The notes below the pieces were generated by a model. It was not told the origin of the DNA, did no database searches, and saw only the letters and a program-made list of their open reading frames with translations. This document shows, piece after piece, positions 55,368 to 64,000 of a stretch of DNA of 64,000 nucleotides (position 1 is the stretch's first letter; each line of letters opens with the position of its first letter). Location: contig NZ_QUMQ01000001.1 in the NCBI RefSeq assembly GCF_003387075.1, forward strand, positions 2,108,001-2,172,000, given 5' to 3'. This DNA comes from Asanoa ferruginea (GTDB taxonomy: Bacteria; Actinomycetota; Actinomycetes; Mycobacteriales; Micromonosporaceae). Made by a program: the position numbers and the translations under genes.

Positions 55368-57047
55368 ATGGCCCATCAACAGCAAACCCCGAGTGCCCGG
55401 CCCGCCACGGCGGCGCCGGGCACAGCGCCGACCGCGGACCACGCGACAACCCGCGGCTTCGGTGGCGGCGGATCAAACGACGAGCGTGGGCGGAGCGTCG
55501 GGGAAGGTCTAGGCACCGCCGTGCAACCACAGGTGGCCCTAGGCCGCCCAAATCCCCTGGCGCCCGTCGCCGCACCGCCACCGCGGGTGGCGGCCGGCCG
55601 GCTGAGCCGCGTCGTGCGATCGGCGGCGGGTGCCGCTGTCGTGGGGTTGGTGGCGTCCGTTGTCGCGGTTGGTGTGGCGCCGCAGGGTGCGGCGGCTGCC
55701 GCCGGTCACGCGGCGGTCCGGGCACCGGCATGTGTCCCCAATCCCACCGAGGGTGGGCCGATGACGCAGACACCGTGGCCGCTGCAGCAGATGCGGCCGG
55801 ATCTGGCATGGCCGATCAGCGAGGGTGCCGGGATCACGGTCGCGGTCATCGACTCGGGTGTGTCGGCCACCCACCCGGCGTTGGCCGGCAGGGTCCTTCA
55901 AGGACGCGACTTCTTGGTTCCGTCCACTCGCGGCCAGTGTGACGAGGCCGCACACGGCACCATCGTCGCCGGGGTGATCGCCGGGCAGAAGCCGGAAGGG
56001 TCGGTGTTCACCGGCATCGCGCCGAAGGCCAAGATCCTGCCGATCCGGGTGCTGAAGAGCACGGGCAAGGAACAGGGTGCCACCCCGGGGGCGCACATCG
56101 TCTCGGCGATCGACTGGGCCGTCGGCAAGGACGTCGACGTCATCAACCTGTCGCTGACGACCGACCCGACACCGGCGCTGGAGCGGGCGATCAAAAACGC
56201 GCTCGACCACGGCGTCGTGGTCGTGGCAGCGGCCGGCAACGACGGTGGCAGCAACGGCACCGAGCAGTCCGCCTACCCGGCGGCCTACGACGGAGTGATC
56301 GCCGTCGCCGGCATCGACAAGGACGGGCACCACGTTGCCACGTCGACGTCCGGTGCCTACGTGGACGTCGCCGCCCCTGGCGCCGATGTCGACGGCCCGA
56401 TCCCGCACGACGACGGTTACCTCCGCTTCACGGAGGGCGGGACCAGCTTCGCCGCCGCCTATGTGTCGGGGCTTGCCGCGCTGCTCCGCTCCGCGAATCC
56501 GAAGCTCACACCGGCTCAGGTCCTCGAGCGGATCACCACGACCGCCGATCATCCGCCGGAGGGCCGCAACAACCAGGTGGGGTACGGCGTGATCAACCCC
56601 TACCGGGCCCTGACCGCGATCCCGGGCGCGAGCAAGCCATCGCCGGCACCGCAGGCCCTCGCCCCGGTCACGCTGCCAAAGGACCCGATGGGCAACACCC
56701 GCGTGATCGCGACCTGGACCGCCACTGCGCTCGCCGGCGTGGCCTTGGTGATCGCCCTGGTCGCCGCGGTGCTCCGGCGCACCCGCCGGCGAGGTCTTCC
56801 CGTCGACGGGGCGGCCCCCGCTCTATCCGCCGGTCGCGCTTCCAAGGGCCGCGGTGGTCAGCCGTCGACCGCGCAGGTCACGGCGCCGAAGGTCCGCAGC
56901 CGCGGCGGTGGCCCGGCCCGAGCCGGAGCGATGGCTGGATCCGGATCGGCACAGGGCCAGCCGGCACAACGGCAACCAAGCCAGCACGTGGGAAGCCACG
57001 CCACCTCGCCCAACTTCAGCGGCCGAGCTCAAGTCCCGCCTCGCTGA
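55368..57047 (+). CDS. mycP: Mycosin-type subtilisin protease, second copy
   Basis: A 559-residue S8 protease. Residues 1-83 are Pro/Ala-rich, a membrane segment lies at 86-105, and the domain has D162 (VAVIDSGV), H196 (AAHGTIVAGVIAG), N291 (AAAGNDGG) and S360 (GGTSFAAAYVSGL). A second membrane helix at about 462-488 precedes a basic tail. The 80-residue N-terminal extension before the first hydrophobic segment is unusual for mycosins, so the start may be later. ATG 55368 has no clear ribosome site; GTG 55302 is in frame. The stop lies inside the 89-bp tandem repeat. Confidence 0.85.
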   Translation: MAHQQQTPSARPATAAPGTAPTADHATTRGFGGGGSNDERGRSVGEGLGTAVQPQVALGRPNPLAPVAAPPPRVAAGRLSRVVRSAAGAAVVGLVASVVAVGVAPQGAAAAAGHAAVRAPACVPNPTEGGPMTQTPWPLQQMRPDLAWPISEGAGITVAVIDSGVSATHPALAGRVLQGRDFLVPSTRGQCDEAAHGTIVAGVIAGQKPEGSVFTGIAPKAKILPIRVLKSTGKEQGATPGAHIVSAIDWAVGKDVDVINLSLTTDPTPALERAIKNALDHGVVVVAAAGNDGGSNGTEQSAYPAAYDGVIAVAGIDKDGHHVATSTSGAYVDVAAPGADVDGPIPHDDGYLRFTEGGTSFAAAYVSGLAALLRSANPKLTPAQVLERITTTADHPPEGRNNQVGYGVINPYRALTAIPGASKPSPAPQALAPVTLPKDPMGNTRVIATWTATALAGVALVIALVAAVLRRTRRRGLPVDGAAPALSAGRASKGRGGQPSTAQVTAPKVRSRGGGPARAGAMAGSGSAQGQPAQRQPSQHVGSHATSPNFSGRAQVPPR

Positions 57048-57208
57048 GGTTCACATCGCCAGCCATGGAGGCCCCGTCCTGCGGACGTCGACCGGCGCTT
57101 GGTCCTCGGCCCTGTCATCAAGTCCCGCCTCGCTGAGGTTCACATCGCCAGGCCATGGAGGCCCTGTCCTGCGGACGTCGACCGGCGCTTGGTCCTCGCC
57201 CCTGTCAT
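57030..57208. repeat. 89/90-bp tandem repeat across the second mycosin stop
   Basis: Copies at 57030-57118 and 57119-57208 differ by one inserted G and three or four base changes. Both carry the CGCTGAG around the mycosin stop. The duplication includes the last six codons and the first 70 bp of the 3' region. Confidence 0.9.
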
Positions 57209-57580
57209 GCCGCGCACCCGTGTTCAACGACGTTCGGCTCGATTTCTCCGCTCAGGCGTGGGATCTGGCCTGCGTCGCGGCTTCAGGCGGCAGCGATGCG
57301 GTCGTTGCGGCTGCGGGCGGCGCGCGACCGCGCCAAATCCGTCAACGGCGACTCCGTGGCCGCTCGGCCTCGCTGGCAGCCTGCTTGAACAAGAGCGATC
57401 TGCGGCGGCGACGCGCCATAGTCCATTGTGGATGACCGGATAGACCACCGGCACGGGATCGTGCAGGTCGTCGGCGAAGGCACTGGAGGCCACCCCGCAC
57501 CGCCGAACGAAGGCGACCGACTGGCAGAGCGCGGCCTAATCCACAGCGCGCCAAGTTGATCAGCGCCAGCCGGAAAGCGC
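57209..57580. other. No convincing gene
   Basis: About 370 bp between the repeat and the terminator hairpin. ORFs on either strand have no start signal, no family match and unlike composition. Possibly decayed sequence. Confidence 0.4.
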
Positions 57581-57612
57581 AGCGCGGCCTGGGCATTTGC
57601 CCAGGCCGCGCT
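57581..57612. terminator. Bidirectional terminator of the esx operon
   Basis: Perfect 14-bp arms (57581-57594 and 57599-57612) with a 4-nt loop, 28 bp beyond the end of the WXG100 gene on the minus strand and downstream of the second mycosin on the plus strand. Confidence 0.85.
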
Positions 57613-57640
57613 CAGCGGGTGACGCTCGGGACGGGCTTGG

Positions 57641-57925
57641 TCAGCGCCAGACCTTCGCGTTGTTGGACTCGGTGCTCTGGTAGTTCTGGTTGGCGGTGCC
57701 GACGGCGGCACCGATCTCGTGCAGGATCGCGTTGATGTCGGCGACGGCTGCATCCCATTGCGCCTGATAGCCCTGGTAGGCCTCGCGGTCGGAACCGTTC
57801 CACTGCATCTGCTGCAGCTGCGAACGGAGACTGTCGAGGCGACCCTCGATGCCCTTGGAGATGGACTGCATCTGGGACTGCGCGTTTTCCAGCGCGGCGT
57901 AGCTGACTTGGATCGGCTGCGACAT
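57641..57925 (-). CDS. WXG100 protein (EsxA-like)
   Basis: A 94-residue helical hairpin with the turn WNGSDREAYQ (WxG) and the downstream YxxxD/E-like QWDAAVADINAIL. Such proteins pair as dimers and leave through the type VII system. The gene is the third of an eccC, esx, esx series, 26 bp after the first WXG100 gene. A terminator follows at 57581-57612. Confidence 0.93.
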   Translation of the reverse strand: MSQPIQVSYAALENAQSQMQSISKGIEGRLDSLRSQLQQMQWNGSDREAYQGYQAQWDAAVADINAILHEIGAAVGTANQNYQSTESNNAKVWR

Positions 57926-57951
57926 GATCTACGTATCCTTCGGTCAGATCA

Positions 57952-58266
57952 CTACGGGTTCAGGGCCGAGTTGAACTTGTTGATCATCTCGTTCTGCTGC
58001 TCGTCGTTGACCTGGTGCGTCGTGCCACCCTGGTCGAGCAGGTCCGCGATGTTGTCCAACGCGGTCAGCAGCTTGGTGACATCACCAGTCCAGCGCTGCA
58101 TCAAAGTCTGGAACCCCGCGGACGCCTGGCCCTGCCATGCGACAGCCAGATCGTCCAACACGCCCCCAAGCCGCTTGAGATCACCGTCGACATCAGACCT
58201 CGTCGACCGCACATCCCCCGCAGCTTTGTGGAGCGTCGCGGCATCAACCAGGAACGGCTGACCCAT
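57952..58266 (-). CDS. WXG100 protein (EsxB-like)
   Basis: A 104-residue helical hairpin with WQGQASAGFQTL (WxG motif) and a C-terminal tail (EQQNEMINKFNSALNP) that could hold the secretion signal. It should form a heterodimer with the protein at 57641-57925. ATG 58266 is chosen (GAGGGG upstream); GTG 58275 is an alternative. It lies 82 bp downstream of eccC on the same strand. Confidence 0.92.
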   Translation of the reverse strand: MGQPFLVDAATLHKAAGDVRSTRSDVDGDLKRLGGVLDDLAVAWQGQASAGFQTLMQRWTGDVTKLLTALDNIADLLDQGGTTHQVNDEQQNEMINKFNSALNP

Positions 58267-58348
58267 AACACTCACCCCTCGATCGATTCGTGCGACACGT
58301 CCGGACTTACCGTAACGGACGGGGGCACGTTGGCGCAGCCCCGGATCG

Positions 58349-61300
58349 TCACGGCTCTATCCAGGCCGTCTGGACCAATTGCTGCCCATCTTGCCTGCGG
58401 ACGAGATTGCCTCGCCCGGCCGGCTGTGGGCTCGGCTTGAGCGTGCCAACCAGGGCACCCTCTTCCGGCTTGCCCGACATCAGGAACACCGGTGTATCAA
58501 GCTCGCGCATCCGCTGGATGACCTGCTCGTAAAGGGCGCGCGACGCGCCGCCCACCCGCCGGGTCAGAATCATATGCAAACCAATGTCGCTGGCCTGCGG
58601 CAACAGCTCGACGAGCGGCAACAGTGGATTGTTGCCAACGGTTGCGACCAGGTCATAGTCGTCGACGATCAGGAACAACTCGGGGCCGTGCCACCAACTG
58701 CGGTTGCGTAGCTGGTCAGGCGTGATGTCGGGACCGGGCAACCGTTGCTTCAGCGAGTCGCGCAGGAATCCGACCATTTCCCCGACAACCGTGGCCGACG
58801 GCGCGTAGCCGAGCAGGTGTTCGCCGGAGATCGCGTCGAGCAGGCCGCGCCGATAGTCGACGATGACGACCCGCGCTTCCTGTGGCGAATAACGCTCCAC
58901 AATCGACCGTGAGATCAGTCTCATCAGGTTGGTCTTGCCGGATTCGACATCGCCGAAGACCAAGAGGTGTGGGTCGACCGAGAAGTCGAGGCGCACCGGC
59001 GCGAGGTGAGACTCGTTGAGGCCCATCGGGATGCCCGGTGCGTCGGTGCCGGCGAGCTTGGTCAGCTCGTCGACCGGCAGGCGGCGCGGCAGCAGGCGGA
59101 CCTTCGGCGCCGGGGCGTGTGGCCACGACTCGGCGATCGCGGCGACCATGCCGGCCGTGCCGTCGACCAGTGTTTCCGGGTCGCCCATGCCGTCAGCTCG
59201 GGGCAATGCGCTCAGATAGTGCAACTTATCCCGGGTCAGGCCTCGGCCCGGGACGCCGTTGGGCACGTTGATCGCCGCGCGACGGTCGATTTCGGACTCG
59301 GCGGGGTCGCCGAGCCGCAATTCGAGCCGCGTGCCGAGCAGGTCGCGCATGTTCATCCGCAGCTCGGCCCAGCGGTTGACGGTGATGATCACGTGGATGC
59401 CGTAGCCCAGGCCGCGCGACGCGAGCCGGGTGATCCGGGTCTCCAGCTCCTCGAAGTCTTCGCGCAGCGTGCCCCAGCCGTCGACGACCAGGAACAGGTC
59501 GCCGAACGGGTCCTCCGGGAACCGGCCCGTGGCGCGCATCCGGCGGTAGGCCGCGATCGACTCGATGCCCCGCTCGGCGAACCGCTGCTCACGCTCGTCG
59601 AGCAAAGCCGTGGCCTCACCGACCGAACGCCGGACGGCCTCGATGTCGCGCCGCCCGGCCACACCGGCCATGTGCGGCAGCCCGTCGAGGGCGCGCAGCG
59701 TGCCGCCGCCGAAGTCGAGGCACATGAAGGCCACCTCGCGGGGCGTGTGGGTCAGCGCCAGCGACGAGATGAGCGTGCGCAGCAGCGTGCTCTTGCCGGA
59801 CCGCGGGCCACCCGCGATGACCGTGTTGCCGGCCGCGCCGGACAGGTCGACCACCAGCGGGTCGCGCCGCTGGTCGAACGGCCGGTCAACGACACCGACC
59901 GGCACCGCCAGCCGGCCGCTGCCGGGCCAGCCGGGCGCCTGTAGGCCGCGGTCGGGATCGCGCTGAAGCTCGGGCAGCAGCGCGTCGAGCGGTGTCGGCA
60001 GGTCGAGCGGCGGCAGCCAGACCTGGTGCGCCGGCGGGCCCTGGCCGCGCAGGCGGCCGGTGACCACGTCGAGCATGGTGACCTGGCGAGCCGGCTCGGC
60101 GCCGGCGGACGCGGCCTCCACCGGCTCGGGCGGCAGGTCGGGCACCTTGGGCAACGCCACCCTTGCCATCGTGTAGGGCACGACCTGGCCCTGCACCCGG
60201 GCCTTGGCGGCCGGGGTCGCGGCGCTGGCCTGCCGGTAGGGGCCGGACACGTAGGCGCCGCGGAACCGCAGCATGGTCGAGGTGTCGATCTTCAGGTAGC
60301 CGTGGCCCGGCGCGTTGGGCAGCTCGTAGGCGTCGGGCACACCCAGCACGATGCGGCTCTCGACGGCGGAGAAGGTGCGCAGGCCGATCCGGTAGGACAG
60401 GTGGGTGTCGAGACCGCGCAGCCGGCCCTCTTCGAGCCGCTGGCTGGCCAGCAGCAGGTGGATGCCGAGCGACCGGCCCAACCGGCCGATCTGGAGGAAC
60501 AGGTCGATGAACTCGGGCTTGGCCGCGAGCAGCTCGCTGAACTCGTCGCAGATGATCACCAGGCTGGGCAGCGGTTGTAGGTTTTCGCCGCCCGCGCGCG
60601 CCCGCTCGTATTCGTGTCGCGAGACGTAGTTGCCGGCCGAACGCAGCAGCTCCTGCCGGCGTTGCAGCTCGCCGGCGATCGCGTCCTGCATGCGGTCGAC
60701 CAGCGAGAGCTCGTCGGCGAGGTTCGTGATGACGGCGCTGGTGTGTGGCAGCGCGTCGAGCGACGCGAACGTCGCACCACCCTTGAAGTCGACGAGCACG
60801 AAGTTGAGCTCTTCGGACGAGTGGGTGATCGCCAGCGCGGCCACGATCGTGCGGAGCAGCTCGCTCTTGCCGGAACCGGTGGCGCCGATGATCAGGCCGT
60901 GTGGGCCACTGCCCTCGAGCGCCGACTCCTTGAGGTCGAGCTCGACGACCGCGCCGTCGGGGCCGACACCGAGCGGGATGCGCAACGTCTCGCGCACCGG
61001 CCGCGGCCGCCAGTTGCGGCGTGGATCGACCGCCGCCGCGTCGCCGACACCGACCAGCTCGGGCAGCTCGGGACTGCGCGACAGCGGCTCTTCGCTGGTG
61101 GTCTGGTGGGACAGCCGATAGGGCGCGAGCTGGCGGGCGACCGCTTCGGCGGCGGCCGGCGCGAGCCCGTCGGCCCGGCCGAGCGAGGTGCTGCGGTTGC
61201 CCTGGTTGACCTCGATGCGGTCACCGTTGACGGTCAACGCCAGCAGCCAGCGGCCGGCCTCGCGCGGGACCGCGCCGGACAGGTCGAAGACCGTGGTGCC

Positions 61301-62314
61301 CAGCAGGCCGGGCCCGGTGAGCTGCGCGGCGGCCGGCGCCTCGCCACCGTCGAGGATGACGACGAGGTGCGCCTCGGTGGTCAGCGCCTTCGCCGACGGG
61401 TTGAACCGGCCGCGGCTGCTCAGCTCCTCGTCGAGCGCCGCCTCGAGCTCGGTCATCGACTCGAAGACCAGCCTGATCGAGCCGGCGCCGTCGACCTTGC
61501 GGTCGACCTGCACGTGCGGCAGCCACTTGAGCCAATCCCACTCGCCGACCCGCTCGGGTGCGGCGACCAGCGCGATGCGCACGTCTTCCGGTGAGTGGAA
61601 CGTCACGAGCTGGGCGATCGCCGAGCGGGTCACGGCCAGCACCCGCTCGCGGTCGCCGCGCAGCGAGACCCGGCCGAACGCCCGCAGCGACAGGGCGATC
61701 GGCAGGTCAGGCACGGCACGGAAGGTGTTCATGAACCGGCGCAACGCGATCGCCGACATCGGCTCGAGGTCTTCGACCGGCTTGGTCTCCGGCGGCGTGA
61801 CGTCGACCGCTAGCTGCTGTGGACCGACCGCGATGCGGATCTGACCGAAGTCTTCATCGGTCGAGCGGCGTTCCCACATGCGCCGCGACGCGGCCAGCGA
61901 CCAGAGGGCGTCGGGCGCCGGGTGCACCCACATCGCCGCGGATCGCTGCTGCTCGGCCGCACGCTTGACCCGCTTGCGCACCTGGGCGAGGTAGCGCATG
62001 TAGTCGCGTCGCTCGGCGTCGAGCTCGGCTTTCGTGTTGCCGCCGCCGCCCATGGTGCCGATGGCCATGCCGAGCATCGAGACGCCGAACAGACCACCGG
62101 CGATGTAGGTGACCATGCCGCCGCCGCGGCCGGCGTAGAGGAATGCCATCGCGCCGACGCCACAGACCATCGGCAGCACCATGAGCAGCTGACCGATGCC
62201 GCGCGGAAGCTGCTCAGGCAGCTCTGGCGGTGACTCGATCAGCACCTCACCACGCGGCATGGCGGGGCCAGGCCGACGCGGCGGTCGACGGAACAGGACG
62301 GTACTCAACGCCAT
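58349..62314 (-). CDS. eccC: Type VII secretion ATPase EccC
   Basis: The 1321-residue FtsK/SpoIIIE-type motor has two N-terminal membrane helices (residues 38-85, [20 protein letters not shown] and [18 protein letters not shown]) and three ATPase modules with Walker A at about 478 ([13 protein letters not shown]), 836 ([11 protein letters not shown]) and 1121 ([11 protein letters not shown]). Walker B partners are [23 protein letters not shown] and [11 protein letters not shown]. It is one fused chain, not split Ca/Cb. It drives export of WXG100 dimers made from the genes just downstream. ATG 62314 has GGAGGA close upstream. Confidence 0.95.
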   Translation of the reverse strand: MALSTVLFRRPPRRPGPAMPRGEVLIESPPELPEQLPRGIGQLLMVLPMVCGVGAMAFLYAGRGGGMVTYIAGGLFGVSMLGMAIGTMGGGGNTKAELDAERRDYMRYLAQVRKRVKRAAEQQRSAAMWVHPAPDALWSLAASRRMWERRSTDEDFGQIRIAVGPQQLAVDVTPPETKPVEDLEPMSAIALRRFMNTFRAVPDLPIALSLRAFGRVSLRGDRERVLAVTRSAIAQLVTFHSPEDVRIALVAAPERVGEWDWLKWLPHVQVDRKVDGAGSIRLVFESMTELEAALDEELSSRGRFNPSAKALTTEAHLVVILDGGEAPAAAQLTGPGLLGTTVFDLSGAVPREAGRWLLALTVNGDRIEVNQGNRSTSLGRADGLAPAAAEAVARQLAPYRLSHQTTSEEPLSRSPELPELVGVGDAAAVDPRRNWRPRPVRETLRIPLGVGPDGAVVELDLKESALEGSGPHGLIIGATGSGKSELLRTIVAALAITHSSEELNFVLVDFKGGATFASLDALPHTSAVITNLADELSLVDRMQDAIAGELQRRQELLRSAGNYVSRHEYERARAGGENLQPLPSLVIICDEFSELLAAKPEFIDLFLQIGRLGRSLGIHLLLASQRLEEGRLRGLDTHLSYRIGLRTFSAVESRIVLGVPDAYELPNAPGHGYLKIDTSTMLRFRGAYVSGPYRQASAATPAAKARVQGQVVPYTMARVALPKVPDLPPEPVEAASAGAEPARQVTMLDVVTGRLRGQGPPAHQVWLPPLDLPTPLDALLPELQRDPDRGLQAPGWPGSGRLAVPVGVVDRPFDQRRDPLVVDLSGAAGNTVIAGGPRSGKSTLLRTLISSLALTHTPREVAFMCLDFGGGTLRALDGLPHMAGVAGRRDIEAVRRSVGEATALLDEREQRFAERGIESIAAYRRMRATGRFPEDPFGDLFLVVDGWGTLREDFEELETRITRLASRGLGYGIHVIITVNRWAELRMNMRDLLGTRLELRLGDPAESEIDRRAAINVPNGVPGRGLTRDKLHYLSALPRADGMGDPETLVDGTAGMVAAIAESWPHAPAPKVRLLPRRLPVDELTKLAGTDAPGIPMGLNESHLAPVRLDFSVDPHLLVFGDVESGKTNLMRLISRSIVERYSPQEARVVIVDYRRGLLDAISGEHLLGYAPSATVVGEMVGFLRDSLKQRLPGPDITPDQLRNRSWWHGPELFLIVDDYDLVATVGNNPLLPLVELLPQASDIGLHMILTRRVGGASRALYEQVIQRMRELDTPVFLMSGKPEEGALVGTLKPSPQPAGRGNLVRRQDGQQLVQTAWIEP

Positions 62315-62437
62315 TCCTCCCCAGGGGCGGCGCGCACGGACCGGGTGGACACCGGACCGAGGCCATCGTATGTACTCTGCCGGAAGCGGTGGCGCCCGCG
62401 ATACGCCCGGGTGCGACCTGTGGATAAGGAGGACCTC

Positions 62438-63835
62438 GTGGCGGGCACGATGACAGCGGGATCGAGCCGCGTGACGATCGTCGCGCCCAAGACCCGGGTC
62501 GACCTTGCCCTACCGTCCGACGTGCCGCTCGCCGACGTGCTGCCGACGTTGCTGCGGTTCGCCGGTGACCGGCTCGCCGACGAGCCCGACGGCCGCTACG
62601 GCTGGTCGCTGGCGCGACTGGCGGGTCCGGCACTCGACATCGCACAGTCGCCCGCCCAGCTCGAGATCCGTGACGGCGAGTTGCTCTACCTGCGCCCGCG
62701 CGGCGGCGAAGAGCCCGAGCCGGTCTTCGATGACGTGGTCGACGCGATCGCCACCGCGACCCGGATGCGCCCTGGCCGCTGGTCAACCGCGACCAGCAAG
62801 GCCTTCGGGCTCGGGCTCGGCGTCACCGCGCTGGTCGGAGGCGCCGTCGCCCTCGCGCTGACCGGCCCACCGCGCGGCGCTGCTCCGTACATCGCGCTGG
62901 TCCTCGCTTTGATTCTGCTGGCCACCGCGGCGGTCGCCGCCCGCGGCTTCGGCGACCACCGCAATGGGTTGCTGTTGGCGATCGTGTCCATGGTGTACGC
63001 CGCCGTCGGCGGACTGACCCTCTTCGCACCCGACCGCGGTCTTGGCAAGCTCGCCGCTCCCGACCTGCTGGTCGGTGCCGCCGCCGTGCTGTTCGTCGCC
63101 GCGGTCGCCGGCAGCGTCGCGGTCGCGGCCTACGGCCAGGTGTTCCTCGCCGCCAGCGCCGGTGCTCTCGGGCTCGGCGTCGCGGCCGTCATCTGCATGG
63201 TCTTCGGCAGCACGCCGGCCGGCGCGGCCTCGGTCGTGCTCGCGCTCGCCCTGGTGCTGGTGCCAGCGATGCCGATGATGTCCTACCGGATGGCCGGGCT
63301 GCCGGTGCCGACCGTGCCATCCGGCACCGAAGACCTGCGCACCGACACCGAGACGGTCGACGGGGCCCGGGTGCTGCGCCTCGCCGAGCGCGCCGACGAC
63401 CTGCTCGCCGGGATGCTGGGCGCGGTGGGCCTGATCGCGGCCGGTGCTTCCATCGCGCTGATCAGCACCGGAGGGGCCGCGGGGTACGCGCTGTGCGGCG
63501 TGCTCGGCCTGTTCCTGTTCATGCGGGCGCGCTGGTTCATCTCGACCGCGCAACGGGTGCCGTTGCTCGGTGCCGGTGTGGTCGCGCTCGGGGCGCTGGC
63601 CGTCGGCGGCTTCGTGACCACGAGCATGGTCGGCCGGCTCACCCTGGTCGTCGCCGGGCTGCTGGTGGTGGCCGCGATCAGCGTCGGCGCCGGGCTCGGC
63701 GCGGGCCGACGCCGCTCGCCGATGCTCGGCCGCACCGTCGACATCCTGGAGATCCTGCTGATCCTCGGCATCCTGCCGCTGGTCGTGTGGGTGAGCGGCC
63801 TCTACGGCTGGATCCGGGCGATCCGCGAGGGCTAG
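62438..63835 (+). CDS. eccD: Type VII secretion membrane channel EccD
   Basis: A ubiquitin-like N-terminal domain (residues 10-90, [40 protein letters not shown]) is followed by eleven hydrophobic helices, the EccD layout. GTG 62438 has an AAGGAGG site, which decides the start; 31 upstream codons lack family likeness. It is divergent from eccC with 123 bp between. Its stop is directly beside the stop of the converging next gene. Confidence 0.93.
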   Translation: MAGTMTAGSSRVTIVAPKTRVDLALPSDVPLADVLPTLLRFAGDRLADEPDGRYGWSLARLAGPALDIAQSPAQLEIRDGELLYLRPRGGEEPEPVFDDVVDAIATATRMRPGRWSTATSKAFGLGLGVTALVGGAVALALTGPPRGAAPYIALVLALILLATAAVAARGFGDHRNGLLLAIVSMVYAAVGGLTLFAPDRGLGKLAAPDLLVGAAAVLFVAAVAGSVAVAAYGQVFLAASAGALGLGVAAVICMVFGSTPAGAASVVLALALVLVPAMPMMSYRMAGLPVPTVPSGTEDLRTDTETVDGARVLRLAERADDLLAGMLGAVGLIAAGASIALISTGGAAGYALCGVLGLFLFMRARWFISTAQRVPLLGAGVVALGALAVGGFVTTSMVGRLTLVVAGLLVVAAISVGAGLGAGRRRSPMLGRTVDILEILLILGILPLVVWVSGLYGWIRAIREG

Positions 63836-64000
63836 CTAGAGCCGGCCTGGGACGCCGAACATCTGCTGCTCGATGTCGGTGGGTGACACCCAGGCCAGCC
63901 GGACCTGGCCGTCGCTGAGCAGCGCGACCGTGTCGTCGGGAAGGTTTTCCACCTCGGAGGCCGCCTCTGGGTCGACGCCGAGCCGGGCAGCGACGTAGAC
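63836..64000 (-). CDS. C-terminal end of an unknown gene in the T7SS locus (cut by window)
   Basis: The last 54 codons on the minus strand read VYVAARLGVDPEAASEVENL and end with PTDIEQQMFGVPGRL and a stop. The stop codon lies immediately beside that of eccD. I do not recognise the family from this fragment; EccB-, EccE- or SseB-like proteins cannot be ruled out. Confidence 0.6.
   Translation of the reverse strand, partial: VYVAARLGVDPEAASEVENLPDDTVALLSDGQVRLAWVSPTDIEQQMFGVPGRL

Noticed and set aside
57224-57753. Minus-strand ORFs between the second mycosin and the WXG100 gene
   Set aside because: Arg/Ser/Ala-rich, overlapping the terminator and the WXG100 gene in another frame.
62419-62427. 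Second perfect DnaA box (reverse) before eccD
   Set aside because: Isolated, next to the eccD ribosome site; probably chance, though a DnaA effect on eccD cannot be excluded.

Overview
The window is high-GC actinobacterial chromosome, most likely a sporulating actinomycete of the Micromonosporaceae or a relative. Pointers are GTG starts throughout, a bldC developmental regulator, DUF3073 and DUF2786 proteins, mycosin and WXG100 genes, and a purine and bldC neighbourhood that resembles Streptomyces. The genus cannot be fixed by reading alone. Almost everything is coding; no tRNA, rRNA, CRISPR array, insertion sequence or prophage was seen.

Layout. 1-5.6 kb: thioesterase (cut by the edge), small hypotheticals, a DUF2786/GNAT pair, a PrsW-type membrane protease with a partner, and a methyltransferase. 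5.7-13.4 kb: bldC, a conserved unknown, valine/leucine dehydrogenase, DUF3073, purM, purF and an SCP2-like protein. A two-gene RiPP cassette (radical SAM/SPASM maturase plus a 78-residue precursor with an aromatic/Asn core) sits between DUF3073 and purM. 13.5-22 kb: a Gly/Tyr-rich surface protein, purL-purQ-purS, a GDT1-type transporter, a secreted trypsin-like protease and purB. 22-24.5 kb: a START-like protein and an MFS exporter with its ArsR regulator.

24.5-28 kb: thiolase divergent from fabG4-like and htdX-like genes, the arrangement of the mycobacterial fadA2/fabG4/htdX locus. 28.1-32.1 kb: a tight operon of a NrtR-like Nudix regulator, a J-domain/pseudokinase fusion, a vWA protein and a divergent adenylosuccinate synthetase; this combination is one of the two most interesting parts. 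32.1-36.4 kb: a TetR regulator divergent from SCP2, acyl-CoA dehydrogenase and an acyl-CoA ligase with a repetitive insert. 36.5-46.8 kb: AAA ATPase, Nudix, YrdB with a decayed tandem duplication behind it, ArsR/AHSA1 pair, two SDRs (one without the catalytic Tyr/Lys), galE-galT and a large Tat-exported carbohydrate-active protein. 47-51.4 kb: a three-gene ABC exporter and gamma-glutamyltransferase.

51.6-64 kb: a type VII (ESX-like) secretion locus with two mycosins, a Gly-rich WXG protein, a WXG100 pair, EccC (three ATPase modules) and EccD, and the end of a further gene cut by the window edge. Hairpins between converging genes supply most visible terminators. All functions are inferred from motifs read by eye; no database search was run.
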